This document shows, piece by piece, positions 21,555 through 35,507 of a stretch of 64,000 nucleotides of DNA. Numbering within the stretch: position 1 is the first letter of the stretch; each line of letters opens with the position of its first letter. The DNA comes from Viscum album. Its lineage: Eukaryota > Streptophyta > Magnoliopsida > Santalales > Viscaceae. The notes beneath the pieces were generated by a model that was given only the letters and a program-made list of their open reading frames with translations, was not told the origin of the DNA and did not search any database. The stretch lies in assembly GCA_963277665.1 (NCBI GenBank), contig OY728130.1:1362624393-1362688392 (forward strand), given 5' to 3'. Made by a program: the position numbers and the translations under genes.

Positions 21555-23862
21555 TATAATGATCCTATAATTTATTATATGACTATTAAATCATTTCAAA
21601 GACAAACAACATAATAGCATTAAAAATACATGATCAAAAGTTTTAGTTCCTTGGTAAAATTAGGCACATACATAAATTTTACAAAATAAAACAAAAATAT
21701 CATTCAATTCCTTCTTCTCAATCATCTTAGCAGACCTCATGTTTTCCTAAGAAAAATTAATCACATATGGATATACATCAATGAAAGGGGTGAGGAAAAA
21801 GGCCAGTAAGAGGATGAAAAAGGGGAGTAAATCAATATAACATGGGTGATAATAAACATAATAATAATAATATAAGAATAATATCATCATAAACATCATT
21901 AGAGGAAAATTATTTAAAGGCATGTAATGTCGAAATCCATAAATATGAAACATCATGTCTTAGTGGTCAAATACCACACATAGTTGGGAACAAATCTAGA
22001 ATCATGTTCACGTATAAAATATGTGCATAACTACGAAAACATAATTATGAACAAATATAGCATCATGATCATGAATAATACACATCATATCATGAGATAA
22101 ATTACATTACCCAATCCACTAGAGGGATATATAATTCTGGGGCCACCTATCACATCATAATATTTGTATAATCATGAATGCTACATTAAACCTATTACAA
22201 TCAAAGTCTTAAATTAACCCACAAAAAGGAGTGGTTATAATAAATATTTAATCAATCATGATTTCCTGAATAAATATTTGGTTCCTAAATTAAAATTTAG
22301 AAAATTATAATTATAATCATTTTTTAGTGAAGAAGAAACAACTCAAGACGAGCCAAATATGTGTTTTGGAAAGAAGTATTATTTTGGAAAATATTTTTAT
22401 TTGTCATAAAATAAAGTAGTAAACTTTTATATCCCAGAAAGAAAAATGGTTGAATAATGAAATTATATTTAAGTAAAATTATAGGAGTATGCATACTATA
22501 TATTTCATGAAAGAGGGATAACCCAAATAAAAGGAGTACTGTTTGAGAATCCCCTTACCTGTATTCCTGCTTTATTTTTTCACTGTTGTTCCACCTAAAT
22601 AATAAAAGTATATTTATTGATACCATTATATAAAAGTTAATTATATTCATATATAAATCCTTATATCAATTATAATTTTTGTATTATATTTCATAATTTC
22701 TGTTGAGGGAATTGAATTGTTTTGATATCATGTTTTCCTTAAAAGTTTCCCGTTTCACTTTGATTTCTCGATTTCCGTTAAAATTCATTCATATAAATGT
22801 GTAATTAAATATATAATAATATAATAAATGTAATTTATTATTTATATAATATATATAATTATAACTATCCATCCATGAAGGTGTTTATAAAAATTGTCTT
22901 AGAAATGTATCTTTATGTGGTTAACCGACCTTTAACAGAACGTTTATGAAAGAGCGATAAAGGGATGTTGACATTTGAATTTTTAATAAATATGATAATT
23001 AAAGTAGGTTAAAATAATTAATATATTTTTATATTAATTAATAATTAATTTTATAGTATATGTTTTATAAATTAATTGAAAAATAAGAAGAAATAGAAGA
23101 AGAAAAGAGGAAAGAGTTAATAGAGACTTAATCTCTTCTTGGTGTAGCTTCAACTGTAAGACACTATAACTATCTTGGTAATTGGAGTTTGATTGATTTG
23201 GATTCTCCCTATGTACTATAAGTGAATTTAGAGGGAGTATATAGGTAGATATTGGGCTTCATAATGGGTGGTAGGAGAGGTTTTTTATATGAAGGGAGGG
23301 AGTTATTTATACTTGAAGAGAGAGGTGTTTTTAGAATAAAATACTAATTAAAATATTATATCAAATTTAAAACATCTAATAGTGATTTTTTGAAAATTTA
23401 AAACATATATATATATGTATAATGATGGTTTTAAGAATATTAATCACTTTTATAAATCGAATTAATTAGTTTATTAATATATAAATTGGAAATAAAGAAA
23501 AATTGTTCTTTTTATGTACCAACTTCGACTTTAGGTTTTGGAATGATTTTTTAGGTTTGTAAATTAAGATTAAAATATTTAAATTACTTATTTATTAAAT
23601 AAAATATACCATTAGTGAAAATAATGTTATATAATTTATTATTTCATTATAACATCATGAAGTAGGTAATCATAGATACACTAGTTATGGGAGAATTATA
23701 TTTTTACTAGAAAGTGGAAAATTGATGTAATTTAAAAAATTACCAAAAAATAAATCTTATAAAATTTCGACCTACTACATTCAAAAAATGATACTCATTG
23801 TATCAAAATAAATTTCTCGGATATATAATTTTAATTTTAAATAAAACATTGGGATTTTTACA
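21555..23862 (-). repeat. 5' LTR of the gypsy relic
   Basis: It is bounded by the PBS and by GGGATTTTTACA at 23862 (TGTAAAAATCCC on the minus strand). Weak collinear similarity to the element 1 LTR includes a segment about 22090-22170 (TCATGAGATA...ACCCAATCCACTAGAGGGA...) resembling 6265-6345. The purine-rich promoter region about 23085-23330 resembles 835-1080, with a TATA-like TATAAATA on the minus strand near 23305. The second LTR is not in the window, so the ends are provisional. Confidence 0.5.
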
Positions 23863-26800
23863 AAATACATTAAAAATATAGTGTATTAAAAATGTTTTTA
23901 TATTTTATTGAGTTTTTAATCATGATATTCAATTTTGTATATTATAATATTGATATTTACTTAAATAAATCATTATAAAATATATTTTTATAAAAATTTA
24001 TTTTTTTCAGCGTAAACTACTATTCTCAACCATTAGGTTATCATTCCCAATGGTTAGGTTACTATTTTAATTGTCACTATACTACTCTAATAGTCAATTT
24101 AACTCCTTTTAATAGGTATACATTAATTTATTCATTAGTCAACTCTATTACTCTCAAGTTTATATATTTCCATATTCTAAAATTATTCATGGTTTACTAA
24201 GTTTTTTTATTTATATATTGTTGGCAGTGGGGGTTGAGTATTCTAGTAGTTTGGCATGATTTGTATTTTCCAGGTTTATATTTTATATTTTATATTTTTT
24301 CATGTTGTAATGTTTGTAATTTAATTGGTTTTATTTCTGATTAATGTAACATTAATTTTTAATGAAATGATGTTTCAATTATTTTCTCTATATTTTTTAT
24401 GTGTATAATATTATATAATATAATACAGTGCAAATTTATTTTGGAAAAAATAATTACTAAAAAATCATTGGTTCATTACATCAAACATATTTTGTAAGAC
24501 ATAAAGCACTTCCTCGATCACTTTGGAATTGTGTACAAAAATATTATCTAGTTTATGAAAAATATATTTGGTTGTTGGTATGTAAATAACATTTATATAC
24601 ATCAAATTATAAGGTTTTATGATAAGGCGTGTTGAGATTAAACATCTTCATTCAATAATTGTTTATCATTTTCCATAATTGATCTTCTCATGGTATCACT
24701 TACCTATATCCCATAAACTATAATAGAAGAATCACCCATATTAAGAGATATAAAGAAATATGACATCATGTTTTCTCATATATGATAATTATGTTCCCAA
24801 AACAATGGAACGCCCTAAGTGAAAACATTTTCATCCATAAATGTATAAATATTATAACGGATTCAAGAAGTGAACAGTGACTCATATACCCATTGTCGAA
24901 CCATGATTACACTATAAACCCTAGAGAAGATTAAATAAGATTTTATCTCATTATTGTTAAAGACTACATTTATTTGATTACTAGTTATAATAAATTCATA
25001 AATGAAAATATCACGATTAAAATAATTATTTAAGAATTGCCTATAAATGTCTACTTCAAAGAGAACATATATATAATGTGTTTATATTATGATTAATCAA
25101 TACCTCAATTTTATGTGATTATAAATTTTAAAAGATCTTGTTAATCATACAACGTATATAAATAATTTCCCTCTTCCACACACAACATTTCATGAGGTTT
25201 AAAGATAAATTCAATATTTTTTTGATCATAAAAAGATTTTAGATAAATATAGATAAAATGAATATGCAAGGGTATTATTATATTATGCTCCAATTCATAA
25301 AATAAAAATATTTCAATGTATTAAAAATTAATTCTTATTTTAATACCCAACATAAATGCACTTTAATCTTGATTGTAATCCTCTTATATCAAATCATCAA
25401 TGATATGCAAAGTAGGTTCATTATTTATAAATTAACATCAACACACATCCATATTTAACAGACTTCTCTTACTTAATATCTTAAATAGGACTATATATTA
25501 TATTCTATGTGATTACCTCTATTTTACACAGTATAATTGTTCTTATCTAAAATAGATTTAATTTTCAAATTGAAATTCAATCTAAAATAACTATGAAACG
25601 TCATATTTTTTTTAATCCTTTATATTATCCCCCAAATAGTTCTTCTCCAAATAATATGAATTTGAAAGTTATAAAGGCATATGTATATTTTAAATAATTA
25701 TGAAAATTCATATCAATAATGATATTCGAATTCTCCAAAAACCAATATTTAATGTGCAATATACCCTTTTAGTGAAACCACGATATTTTGAAATTTCTAT
25801 TTTCAACTGTAATCTGGGATGTGACATGAAATAATCCTATAGGGTGTATCTTCATTTACTCACTAGACACCCCATTAAAAAATTAGAATTTTTAGTGTGG
25901 AGACACTAAATAAATAAAATCAACAATTTTCATTAATTTATTAAAAATAGTCCCTCTACAGGGTAATAGGATTCTGTAATGTGTCCACCAATAAAAATTC
26001 AAAATCAACAATCTTAATAAATTTTCTTCATTCTATTAAAATCAAAAACTCTACATCATAAAATTATTTTCCATCATGGATCAATACAATCCATTCAAAT
26101 TGTTTTCTAGTCTATGTCTATAAAATGGGAATCAAATATTCTTCATTTTAACTATAATAATTTTTTACAATGAATTTGATGTTTCCTCATCCTCCATAGT
26201 GAATAAAAAACCATCCAAATAAACACGATTCACTTTTCACGGTTCAGAACACAATGTGGCCCTTAGTTATATTGGTTGATACATTTCATTAAGCCATATA
26301 AAAACCCTTATTCTCTAAAATCATGATTCATAAAACCATTTAAAATTAACAAAAAATAAAAAAACATCCCTATAGGTTTCACTAAAAAAATAACTGTGTA
26401 TAATGGTTACTCCCAAATTGGTGGCATTAATTTCATGGAAACATTTTTCACTATTTATACCCATGAGTATCATATACTATTTCATTCAAGTATAAATCTA
26501 ATAGATTTAGATTTTTTTAAATGGACATAATGTTGGTATTTAGGATTTCTAGGCAAATTAGAGAGGTATATATAGAATATCCTAAGGGTTGACTTCTTGA
26601 TAATGAGGATAAAAAAGGCATATAAATAGAAGAAGTCTCTATATCAGTTGATTTATGTTATACAATCCTTTTTTTAAGTTGTATGGGTAATTGAGAAGCA
26701 TTGAGTTATAAAAAGGATAAGTGGATGACAACCAATATGTGAATAATTCGAAAACAACATCACTCACCATGTTTGTTTATGTTGTTGAAAATATGTTTTA

Positions 26801-27737
26801 TAGAAATCATGAGAATTTATTTTAGGAAAAGTCCATATAAGTAAAGAATAAATTTTACAAGGATTTTCTAGGGGAGATAATATTTTTCATGGATTTTAAA
26901 GTTATATATAATTTTTTTCATAGTAGTATTTCTCAAAAAAAATATTTAACAGGGTTATTGCAAATGAATTTCATGGAGGAATAAAAAAAGTGACTACACA
27001 TGTTCAAGTGGGTGTAATTGTTAGCAAATATGAATAAGGGAATGTTTTTATTTCAAAATAATTGAAAAGATTATTTATATTATTTTTTTATTTGAGTGAA
27101 TGATGTCCATATATTGTTCTTACTGTTACTTTTTTCAATTTTCAATCAAATCCAAAGGAGTCACATTTCATTTTTAATTAAATGATTATAAGTTATGTAA
27201 AATAATAATTAAAATAAAGGAGTTTTTTATTGGGTGAAATTTGATATAGACTAATAGGGATTAAAATTCATTGATAGGTCTAGTCATGAAGAAGATAACA
27301 ATACACCATCTAGTGGGGAATTCTTCATTCATTGAAGATGTGTTTCATGCAATTCCATGATAAAACAATAATACACATTATGTTACACTAAATTTGACTA
27401 TGTTTTTGAAAAAATATTTCTATAAAAATGATATGAATTATAATTCAACAAGATGACATGCATGCTATTACTGAATATCTAATATTCATTGGTTAAGAAT
27501 AAAAAAGTGATAAAAAAACTTCCAAGAATCTAATGAAATAATAATGATAAAAGAATATTGATATCATGTAACATTTTATATTGTATAAGGTCAGTAATTA
27601 TATACTAAATTTATATTTTTCTCCAAACAAGTATAAAATAAATGATATACTCCCAAAATCGCTTCTAACTAAGTCAAATTAGGAGTTATGGTTGTAAATA
27701 GGTGTTAATCCAAATACCTAATAATAATGTGGTATGT
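23863..27737. other. AT-rich DNA with no recognised gene or element
   Basis: All frames are broken by frequent stops. I see no LTR pair, PBS, zinc knuckle or RT motif. It is probably very old transposon debris. Confidence 0.5.
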
Positions 27738-30700
27738 TATTCATGACCCCTCCCCAAAAGGTGTACCCCTCCTAAGCCAAAAATGTGATATGGGTGATAG
27801 TGACCCCTGAGTCCCGCCTCTAGTAGGCCTAGGGTTGGCGACTTGCATCGAGGGTATAGTAACCACAAAAATGGAATGCATTACCCTATAAGAGAACACA
27901 TGTGAAAGAGATAGATAATACAGAAACCAACCAAATCAAACTCAAGATAAAATATAAAATAAATCCCAAGTACACATATGTAATTTCATCCAATAACTAC
28001 TATAACTGAAAGTGAAAATTTCATGTACCAAAAGAAAGTAAAAATAACACTGATCACGAAGCCTGAATAGCTCCTGCAACCCCCAGAATCTAGTAACCAG
28101 CCTGATCTATAACCTTCTCCAAGTGACTTGAAGAAAAATTATATATATATAGGGTGATAATAACAGTATACTCAGTAGGATCCTCCCTGGATCCTCTCAG
28201 GAAAATGTAAATAAGGCATGGTAAATCACAGTGAACAACAAGTGGAACTAACTCCTCACCTAAATAGGTATACAAAGATCCTAGTCTCACCACGGGTACT
28301 CTAAACATGTTTCAAATAAAATAGTATATAATATAATAAATTATACTAAGGGTACTATGCTACTACATCTCCACTAGTTTCCATTTTTCCCCAATGTCGT
28401 ACATCCAAAGAATCTCTCTCTAAAAAGGATTGTCTGCAGAAACCCGAGAAAAGAACCACAACATGAATCTTGTGTAATATAACCACCATTTCCACATAAC
28501 CAAATTAACCAGGTGGTTTCTAAGAAAAAAGACAGCTTGTATAATGTGTATCATACATCGTTCATTAAACCTTAAGGCAATATATCCCTCACACAGAGTA
28601 AGGATCCTCAATCCAACAGAGCCTATACACATTACACATATAGTAGTCCATAGAAAACTATATCTATAATATATGTGTGTAAATAACCACAATCCATTAC
28701 ATCCCTCTACACACATACAAGGGGAAAATTAACCGATGTGCCTACAAGCACAAGTAACTGCCAATAGCAGAGATAGGGCACCAAGGGGGAAGTCACCCAT
28801 CCATCCTCTCTCCATAAGGCTAGGGAAAACACCCCTATGGACCAAAATCCATGGGGTTTCAGTTTCCCTAAATGATGGGGTAGAGTAACTTATAGAAGCC
28901 CAAAAAGTACAATATATACAATAGATCACAACCACACAATATGCATAACCTAGTCTTAGAATTAACTGCAGATTTCTTTTCTCAGACTTCTGGATTCCAC
29001 TGCTATAACTAGGTATCATATAAGCACACAACCATTGAAAGAGATAAATTAGATTACTTTATCCCCTTTTATCTATTTCACGTTAAATTAATTAAATCTT
29101 TCACCATTAATTAACCATTATTAATTCTATATTACATTTCCTTAACATCACACCCAAATTCTATTGTCCCTTTAAATTGTAACCTCATCATTGGATCCCA
29201 AAACCTCCAACCCCATCGGTTTTTTTCAATAATTTATTAACAAAATTATTAATTTCCCATATTCCCATACATTATAGAAAAAAATTCTAATCTAGAAAAT
29301 ACAAGGGGGCTCCAAATGGTGAGTAGATAAACTGATCATTAATTCTTTGCCACATATAGCAGGAGCGTAGGCCAATCCTCCCATGAGGTTCTAAACACGA
29401 TATGCACGTGGCATACCCCATGTGTTTTCGAATCTTTTTAGAAGGAGGGTAGAAGAACCAGGTTCCCTGAGCAGTTTGGAATGTAAAAAAGATAAACCAC
29501 CAATAAGATTTAGCAAGCTTCCAGCATTCATATCCAAACAGTTTAATCACCTCTAGTGTCCTCCCAGTCACCCACATGAAAAAACTAATGCATCTCACCA
29601 GTCTAGGTGTCTATAGATGGCACAAACAATGGGTCTACCTTACCCCACACATCATAATATCCATCAAGGACCACATACCAACACAAGTAGCAGGAAAAAA
29701 ACATTATATCAACTGGGATATTGACCCTTAAGCCTGACATCTAGCATTCAAAGACAATGATCACTCACGAATCCAAGCATAAGGATCATGGCCTTTATAA
29801 GAAGGAGGGTAAATCAAAACCCTCCAAGAATTATCATTTATTAAACAACTGGTTATTTAATCCATCTTGAATTAACTAGTTCATTTAAATATGTATAACT
29901 GCACCCATTCGATTATCATCAGTTTACCACAACAACAAGATTTAAAACATGCCTCTATATCATTATCTAATTAATTTAAAATTAATCCTATATTTAAATT
30001 CTTTACAAATTTCCATCAACAATCACAGGTAAAGAAAAACAATCATAGATATCACACTATCTAGAAAAACAAGAGGCAATAACATTTGATTAATACCAAT
30101 TTATTTATCTAGTTCAAATATTTATTATGTCAGTTCTATTACGATCCAATGGGATAAAACATGATTAATGTAAAAATTCACATAAATGAATTGTGAAGCC
30201 ATGAACACCCTACATCAAAAGGTTTCTGATTATCTTTACATGATAACAGTCCAACAAAACTGATCATGATCACCTCTCCTGGAGGACTACATCAACCTGA
30301 TGATGTAGAGACACCACTACACCAGCTAAAACACAAGAAACACTATTAAGAATATGTAGATAGAATGAAATAACTTGGCAATAAGAAATATAAAGAAAGG
30401 AACCCAGACGAATGATAGTAAATCATACCTTATATCACAGATTGATCAATACTTCTAGGTAGCACGAAAATAGGGGGTGTGCATGTAGTAGGAAAAAACT
30501 CTAGGGAAGACATGAATCAAGGATAAAACACTATGCATGAACCCTAATTGATTAAAGTAAAGGTTTGAGGATCTCACAGTAGGTAACAAGGAGGAAGAAA
30601 AGGGAGGATGATATCTCGTCCCTTTCGAAGATTTAACGGAGTAATGGTTTATGATATACTGGATTTTATATTAAAAAAGGATAGTATAAAACCATTCAGT

Positions 30701-31367
30701 TTGACCAAGAAAAGGCATCCCAAGCCTTATAAAAAATTATATAGGATTTATTGGCTTTGAATCTCCCTTAAATCCCTTAAAATGAGGATTTTAATGCATT
30801 TTTATCAAAGAAAATGTTAAATGGGAGAAACCATAGGAAATCTGGAAAAATCTAGAAATTTGGAAAAGGAAAATGACTCACCATTATAGAAAAACTATAA
30901 ACTAACCAATATAGAAACACTATAGACTCACCATTACATGTCTCACTATTCTAGAAACACTATAGGATCACCACTTTGGAAACATTGTAGACTCACCATT
31001 CTAGAAACACTATAGCCTCACCATTCTGGAAACACTATAGAATCACCATTCTTGAAACACAATATACACACCATTAGATGTCTCACTATTCTGGAAACAC
31101 TATAGAATCGTCATTCAAGAAACACAGTAAACTCACCATTTTAGAAACATTGTAGACTCACCATTCCGGAAATACTGCAGACTCGCTATTTTGGAAACAC
31201 TATAGACCTACCATTCTGGAAACACTGTAAACTCGCCAATCTAGAAACATTGTTCACAGAACTATAAATTTGGAAAAGTATTGGGAATGAGTTACCTTGA
31301 ACTCCTATAAAACCTCAAACACTAGATTTTAGTATGGGAATAAACCAGATAGGTCTGGGCCATTACA
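27738..31367 (-). repeat. 3' LTR of the old gypsy element (left copy)
   Basis: It aligns along its length with 45258-48964 but with many substitutions and indels. It ends TCTGGGCCATTACA. On the minus strand it starts TGTAATGGCCC and ends in ATA rather than CA. It contains the minisatellite at 30885-31260. Several open frames within (28090-29598) have no counterpart kept open in the other copy. Confidence 0.88.
30885..31260. repeat. 25-bp minisatellite in the left LTR
   Basis: There are about 14 imperfect units of the form ACTCACCATTCTGGAAACAC plus TATAG, with variants (CTAGAAAC, TTGGAAAC, TTGTAG) and some longer spacers such as ATTACATGTCTCACTATT. Confidence 0.85.
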
Positions 31368-31600
31368 TGTAATACCTCTCAAAACATTCTCATCCTAAAT
31401 ATTCCAAAACCAAACCAGATATGAAAAAAAAGGTGTCCAATTGACCACTATTCGAGATACCTTTCAAGGATATTTCCACTAATGGAGATCAATTAATTAA
31501 AAAATGAACATGTGAAACCACATGAAAACCACAAATTTCTTCTGAAAATTCCCCAAGGGGATATACCTTTCAAAATAGGTCAATCCAAATAACATAACAA
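31368..31600. other. 3' untranslated interior of the old gypsy element
   Basis: This is a short segment between the end of pol and the 3' LTR. A clean polypurine tract is not seen: the minus strand next to the LTR reads TTTTGAGAGGTATTACA, only partly purine. Confidence 0.45.
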
Positions 31601-33534
31601 AAAAATCCATCTTATAACAAGAAATGTTCTAAAACTACAAAACAATCATTGTTATAAGAAAAGAGCTAAAAAACCAAAAACTTGGGGTACTAAGTGTGTA
31701 TCTGAGACTCACATTCCTAGGAACTCCCCTCCACACCACAGTTTTACAACATGACATGAACCAAGAGAATATCATGCCTGCGCAACACCTTCTCCTTGCG
31801 GTCCTGGATCTCAAAAGGCTGCTCCTCAAAGGTCTCATCATTGTAAAAATCTGTCTCTACCCAATTGATGATGTGAGAGTTGTCATGAAGATAATGATGG
31901 AGCTGTGACACATGAAAAACATATTGTATCTAGATTATCTTTGGGGGAACTGATACTCAATACGCCATAGCTCCAACATGATCCAACACCTCGAAATGCC
32001 CAATAAACTGTGGAGAAATCTTACTCCCATGAACAAGACTTCACTGACCAAGATGGGGAGTCACCATTAGAAACTTGTGATCCAAAGCATGAAACTCTAA
32101 GGGTATCCTCCATTGATCAACATATGATTTATAATGATCCTGCACTGCCTTCACCCACTCACGAATTACCTAAACCATCTCAATCATATTCTACACTAGT
32201 TTTAATCTGAGAATTGTTGACTCTCAAACCCCAATCCATAAAAATGGACAATGGAAAGGTCAGCCGTAGAAGGATTCAAATGGTTCCATAACGATGGTGG
32301 ATTGAAAACTATTATTGTAAGTGAAATCTTCCAAGGGTAAGTGCCTCATCCAGAAACCTCTAAAATATATGACACAAGAGCGTAACATGTCTTCAAGAGT
32401 ATGGATGGTATGCTCTGTGTGATATCCCTTCTACAAATGAATAGTAGTTCTATGGAATAGATGATAACCAAATGCATACTAGGGTCCTCTCCACACCCTA
32501 GAGGTAAAAAAGGATCTTTATTAAAAATGATCATCCTAAGACCTCTATGGAGTCTCTCCACCTCCTCCAGATACTGCCTCAACAAAATATCCCCTGAGTT
32601 CGATTCCTTAATTTCTAAGAAGTGGTATGATTATTTCAAAAAATCTAATACCACCCATATAGAGGCATGGACTCTCTAAGTTCAATGTAAACCAGTAAAA
32701 ACTCAAATAAATATGTTTTCCGAATTCCATTTAGGAACATCGAATGGATGGAGCAAGCCACTGGGGACACGGTGCCCGACCTTCACCTTCTGGAAGACCA
32801 AACATCAAGACACAAAATCCACAACTGTACACTTCAGCCAAGGCCACAAAAATTGACTCCTCAAGGATCGATACATCTTTTTCACTCTAGAATTCTACAC
32901 AAATGGAAAACTATGTAGCTCTTAAAGAACTATCTCACTCATCTTCAACGGAAATAAAAACCTTACCTGATACAATACTCCTAGTTGTTCATCCTCAGAC
33001 CAACCATCATGGGCCTCACCACAACAACATGGTCTCTCTAAACCACCACCTCTATATCCCCCTACTGGGACTCTTCTACTTGCTACACCATAGATGAATG
33101 CACTGTCATCTGAAAAAGACAACCATTTCCCCCAAATACTCCCATATCGTGGTGTAATTCTAGTAGTTCTTCCATTACTCTCAAATAATCACCAGATCCA
33201 TTCACTTCATCACTACGTGACTTCCTAGTCAGCGCATCAGTTACAAAATACTCCTTTATAGGTTTATACAAGACTTCAAAGTCATATTTATCCATCCATA
33301 GATGATATAACAAGCTCAAGTCATAGTGAGAGGAAACATACCTCAGCCTCTTATGATCAATGAAAACCACAAAGGGCTCTCCAATGAGGTACTGTCTCAA
33401 TAACTTTAGGGAAACCACCACGACCGCCAACTCGATATAATCAGTTCAATGTTACGTTCATGGGGGTGAAGCTTCTGATACCCATAAGAAATGACCGATC
33501 TCTGCTACATCTGATCACATCCTAACCCAAGATG
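31601..33534 (-). pseudogene. Gypsy RNase H (C-terminal part) and integrase relic
   Basis: At 33520-33083 the frames give QRSVISYGYQKLHPHERN, then LKLLRQYLIGEPFVVFIDHK and KYDFEVLYKPIKEYFVTDAL-TRK, the gypsy RNase H with its D-H-K motif. Integrase follows: a zinc-binding remnant (MEELLELHHDMG), CLVFQKVKVGHRVPSGLL at about 32820-32740, and DDE-core debris near 32600-32220. The tail at 31850-31690 (TFEEQPFEIQDRKEKVLRR) matches the region after integrase in plant gypsy polyproteins. Numerous stops and frameshifts, including M-stop-Q where relatives have M-Q-Q. The N-terminal part of RNase H is across the nested insertion, at 42287 and beyond. Confidence 0.85.
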
Positions 33535-33539
33535 CAAAG
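33535..33539. repeat. Target-site duplication CAAAG, left copy
   Basis: The five bases before the Sirevirus-like left LTR are repeated exactly after the right LTR (42287-42291). The gypsy RNase H reading continues across the pair, which confirms an insertion event at this point. Confidence 0.9.
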
Positions 33540-34648
33540 TGAGAGGACCAGTTTGGGATATACCTAACACTGAGAGATGGGGTGAATCAGTGTTGGGGAC
33601 TTTTTAAACCAATTTTCAACTTTTATCCCTATACCTCTTGACCTGTTAGGATCTTTATTCTCTTATTCTATTTTCCCTATTGCATGTAATAATAGAAAGT
33701 AGTAAAAATATGCACACGATATTTTTACAAGGTTCACCGCTCAATAAGAGTAGCTACGTCCTTGCCAAGCCTGGATATGACCAGTTCATGGATTCTCCAC
33801 TATGATGTGATATGAAATTAGAGTGAAGTGGCAAGGAAAAAAATCCTCTAGCCTGTGTGAGTCCCTACACTTCGGAGGGGGTGGGAAACAATCCTCTTCC
33901 CTGGACTGGTGATGTCCTAGTCCAAATTGCAGCCTCTAGCTTGTTTTTTATACTTCCTATGGATACAGTCTTCTTCCTTCTTAATAAGGTAGGTTCTTCT
34001 CGTGTTCTTCATTATTGCCCTTCACTTGATTACTTTTATAGTAGTAGGCAAGGAATTCTCTTCTTTTTTTCTCTTCTTCTCTAGTGAAAAAACCAACTGC
34101 ACTAGTTCTTCTTCTTCCTTCCGCTTAGTGCAACAACTAAATGCACTAATCTTCTTATTTCTTTATCTAGAATCACACACACCAATGTGATTATTCAAAC
34201 AATGAGGATCCTCTCACATAGCATCATCTGAATAAAACCACCCTGAGTAATTGTAATCCTTTAGTTGAGCATACTCTGTTCTTATTCTTTTTCTTTACTT
34301 TCTCTTTGACACAGTATAATTGAAGTTTCTTAATCTCTTTCTTCAATTCTCAATACCAAAATAGGATTGTATCGGTATACTAACTTCTTCCTTCGTGCAG
34401 ATATGAATTAAGTTGCACATCTAGTTCATCTTCACTTCGCAAAGCACAACGAGAGTGTTAAACAGCAGTCGTGTGAGTGCGGTTCTACTTCTCTTCGTGA
34501 TACCAAATGTTTCACAACACTTCCTTCTTCGCAAACTCTCTTTGAGAGTGCTATTATCCTATTGAAGGCCTGCGGTACCCACAAATTTTCCGCGCAACCT
34601 TCTAGGTGTCTTGCACGTAAAATTCAAGCCTTGTGCGTAAAAACACAT

Positions 34649-35507
34649 TTTGGCGCGAAAAACCCTTTTCGCGCAACCCTTCTTCTTCGTGAAGAACTTC
34701 CCTTTTCGGGCAACACATTCTTTTTCGTGCAACACTTATTCTTTTCACACAATACTCTATACTTTAATTTTTCTGCGCGTCAATGCTCGGGATATGTCTA
34801 TGTGTCAAGTCACACACAATGAGAGGGGGTCACCTCATATATATAGGCAGTTTGGACCCTACACATAAAACCCCTTTCTGCACGGAAAACTGTCTCTCAA
34901 TTCTTGAGATTACGCACACCTTCCTGGATTTTTCACGTAACTCAGGACATTTCCATTTTTCTACTATCCAATCAAAATACAGCAATTGCGTACAAAATTC
35001 CACACCACGTTCCATATTGTGCGCAAACCCAATCTTTCCCACGACATCATATTTCGCGCACTGCTCCAATCTTTCATGCATTTCATGCCTTTGCCAGTTT
35101 TCATCATTCTAAGCATGAAGCACCAATTAAATGCAACATTCCACACCACATTCTGTATTATGTGAAAACCCATCCTTTCACGTGACATTGTATTTCGCGC
35201 AATGATACAATTTTTCACGCAGATCAGGCCTTTGCAAATTTTTGAGCTTCTAATATCGAAACCCCTTTTGCGCGAAAAATATCATTCCTCTATTTCATGC
35301 ATCCTGCAAATATTTCATGCAGATTTTCATTTTGTGTGCATCCCACTGATTTTTTGCGCAACTCGCTACTATTTCACGCGCCACTTTATTTTTTCATGCG
35401 ACCTGCCTAAATTTCTACACACTCCATGCCTTTTCCATTATTCGATGTTTCTTACCTTAAATCATGCCTTGCACGCCAAATTCTAAACCATCTTCAATCT
35501 TTCGCGC
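34649..35507. promoter_or_regulatory. Cluster of E2F-like TTTCGCGC sites in left LTR
   Basis: Exact TTTCGCGC or its complement GCGCGAAA occurs at 34653-34660, 34667-34674, 35052-35059, 35193-35200, 35270-35277 and 35500-35507, plus TTTGGCGC at 34649-34656. Many one-base variants (TTTCACGC, TTTCGTGC, TTTTGCGC) lie between. These match the E2F consensus TTTSSCGC. Most lie upstream of the minus-strand TATA box at 34838-34845. Binding is inferred from the motif alone. Confidence 0.5.
34838..34845 (-). promoter_or_regulatory. TATA box, left Sirevirus-like LTR
   Basis: The minus strand reads CCTATATATATGAGG, corresponding to CCTATAAATATGAGG at 40716-40723 in the 5' LTR. Confidence 0.5.

Larger units (their letters stand above)
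17451..23862 (-). mobile_element. Old Ty3/gypsy relic split by the CACTA element
   Basis: From right to left on the minus strand it holds a 5' LTR (21555-23862), a PBS, decayed gag (20400-21330), decayed RT (19030-19450) and integrase cut off at 17451 by the CACTA end. The rest of pol and the 3' LTR should lie beyond the CACTA element, left of the window. Its PBS and LTR junction, the start of its gag and parts of its LTR resemble element 1, so both belong to related lineages, but this copy is far older. Confidence 0.75.

Noticed and set aside
28090..29598. Several minus-strand ORFs of 72-103 codons in the old gypsy LTR
   Set aside because: They are not kept open in the matching LTR at 45258-48964, so they are chance frames in repeat DNA.
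34562..35486. Overlapping ORFs on both strands in the Sirevirus-like LTR, with counterparts at 40244-41331
   Set aside because: Frames arise from the CGCG-rich repeats. The two LTRs do not conserve the same proteins, and no domain is seen.
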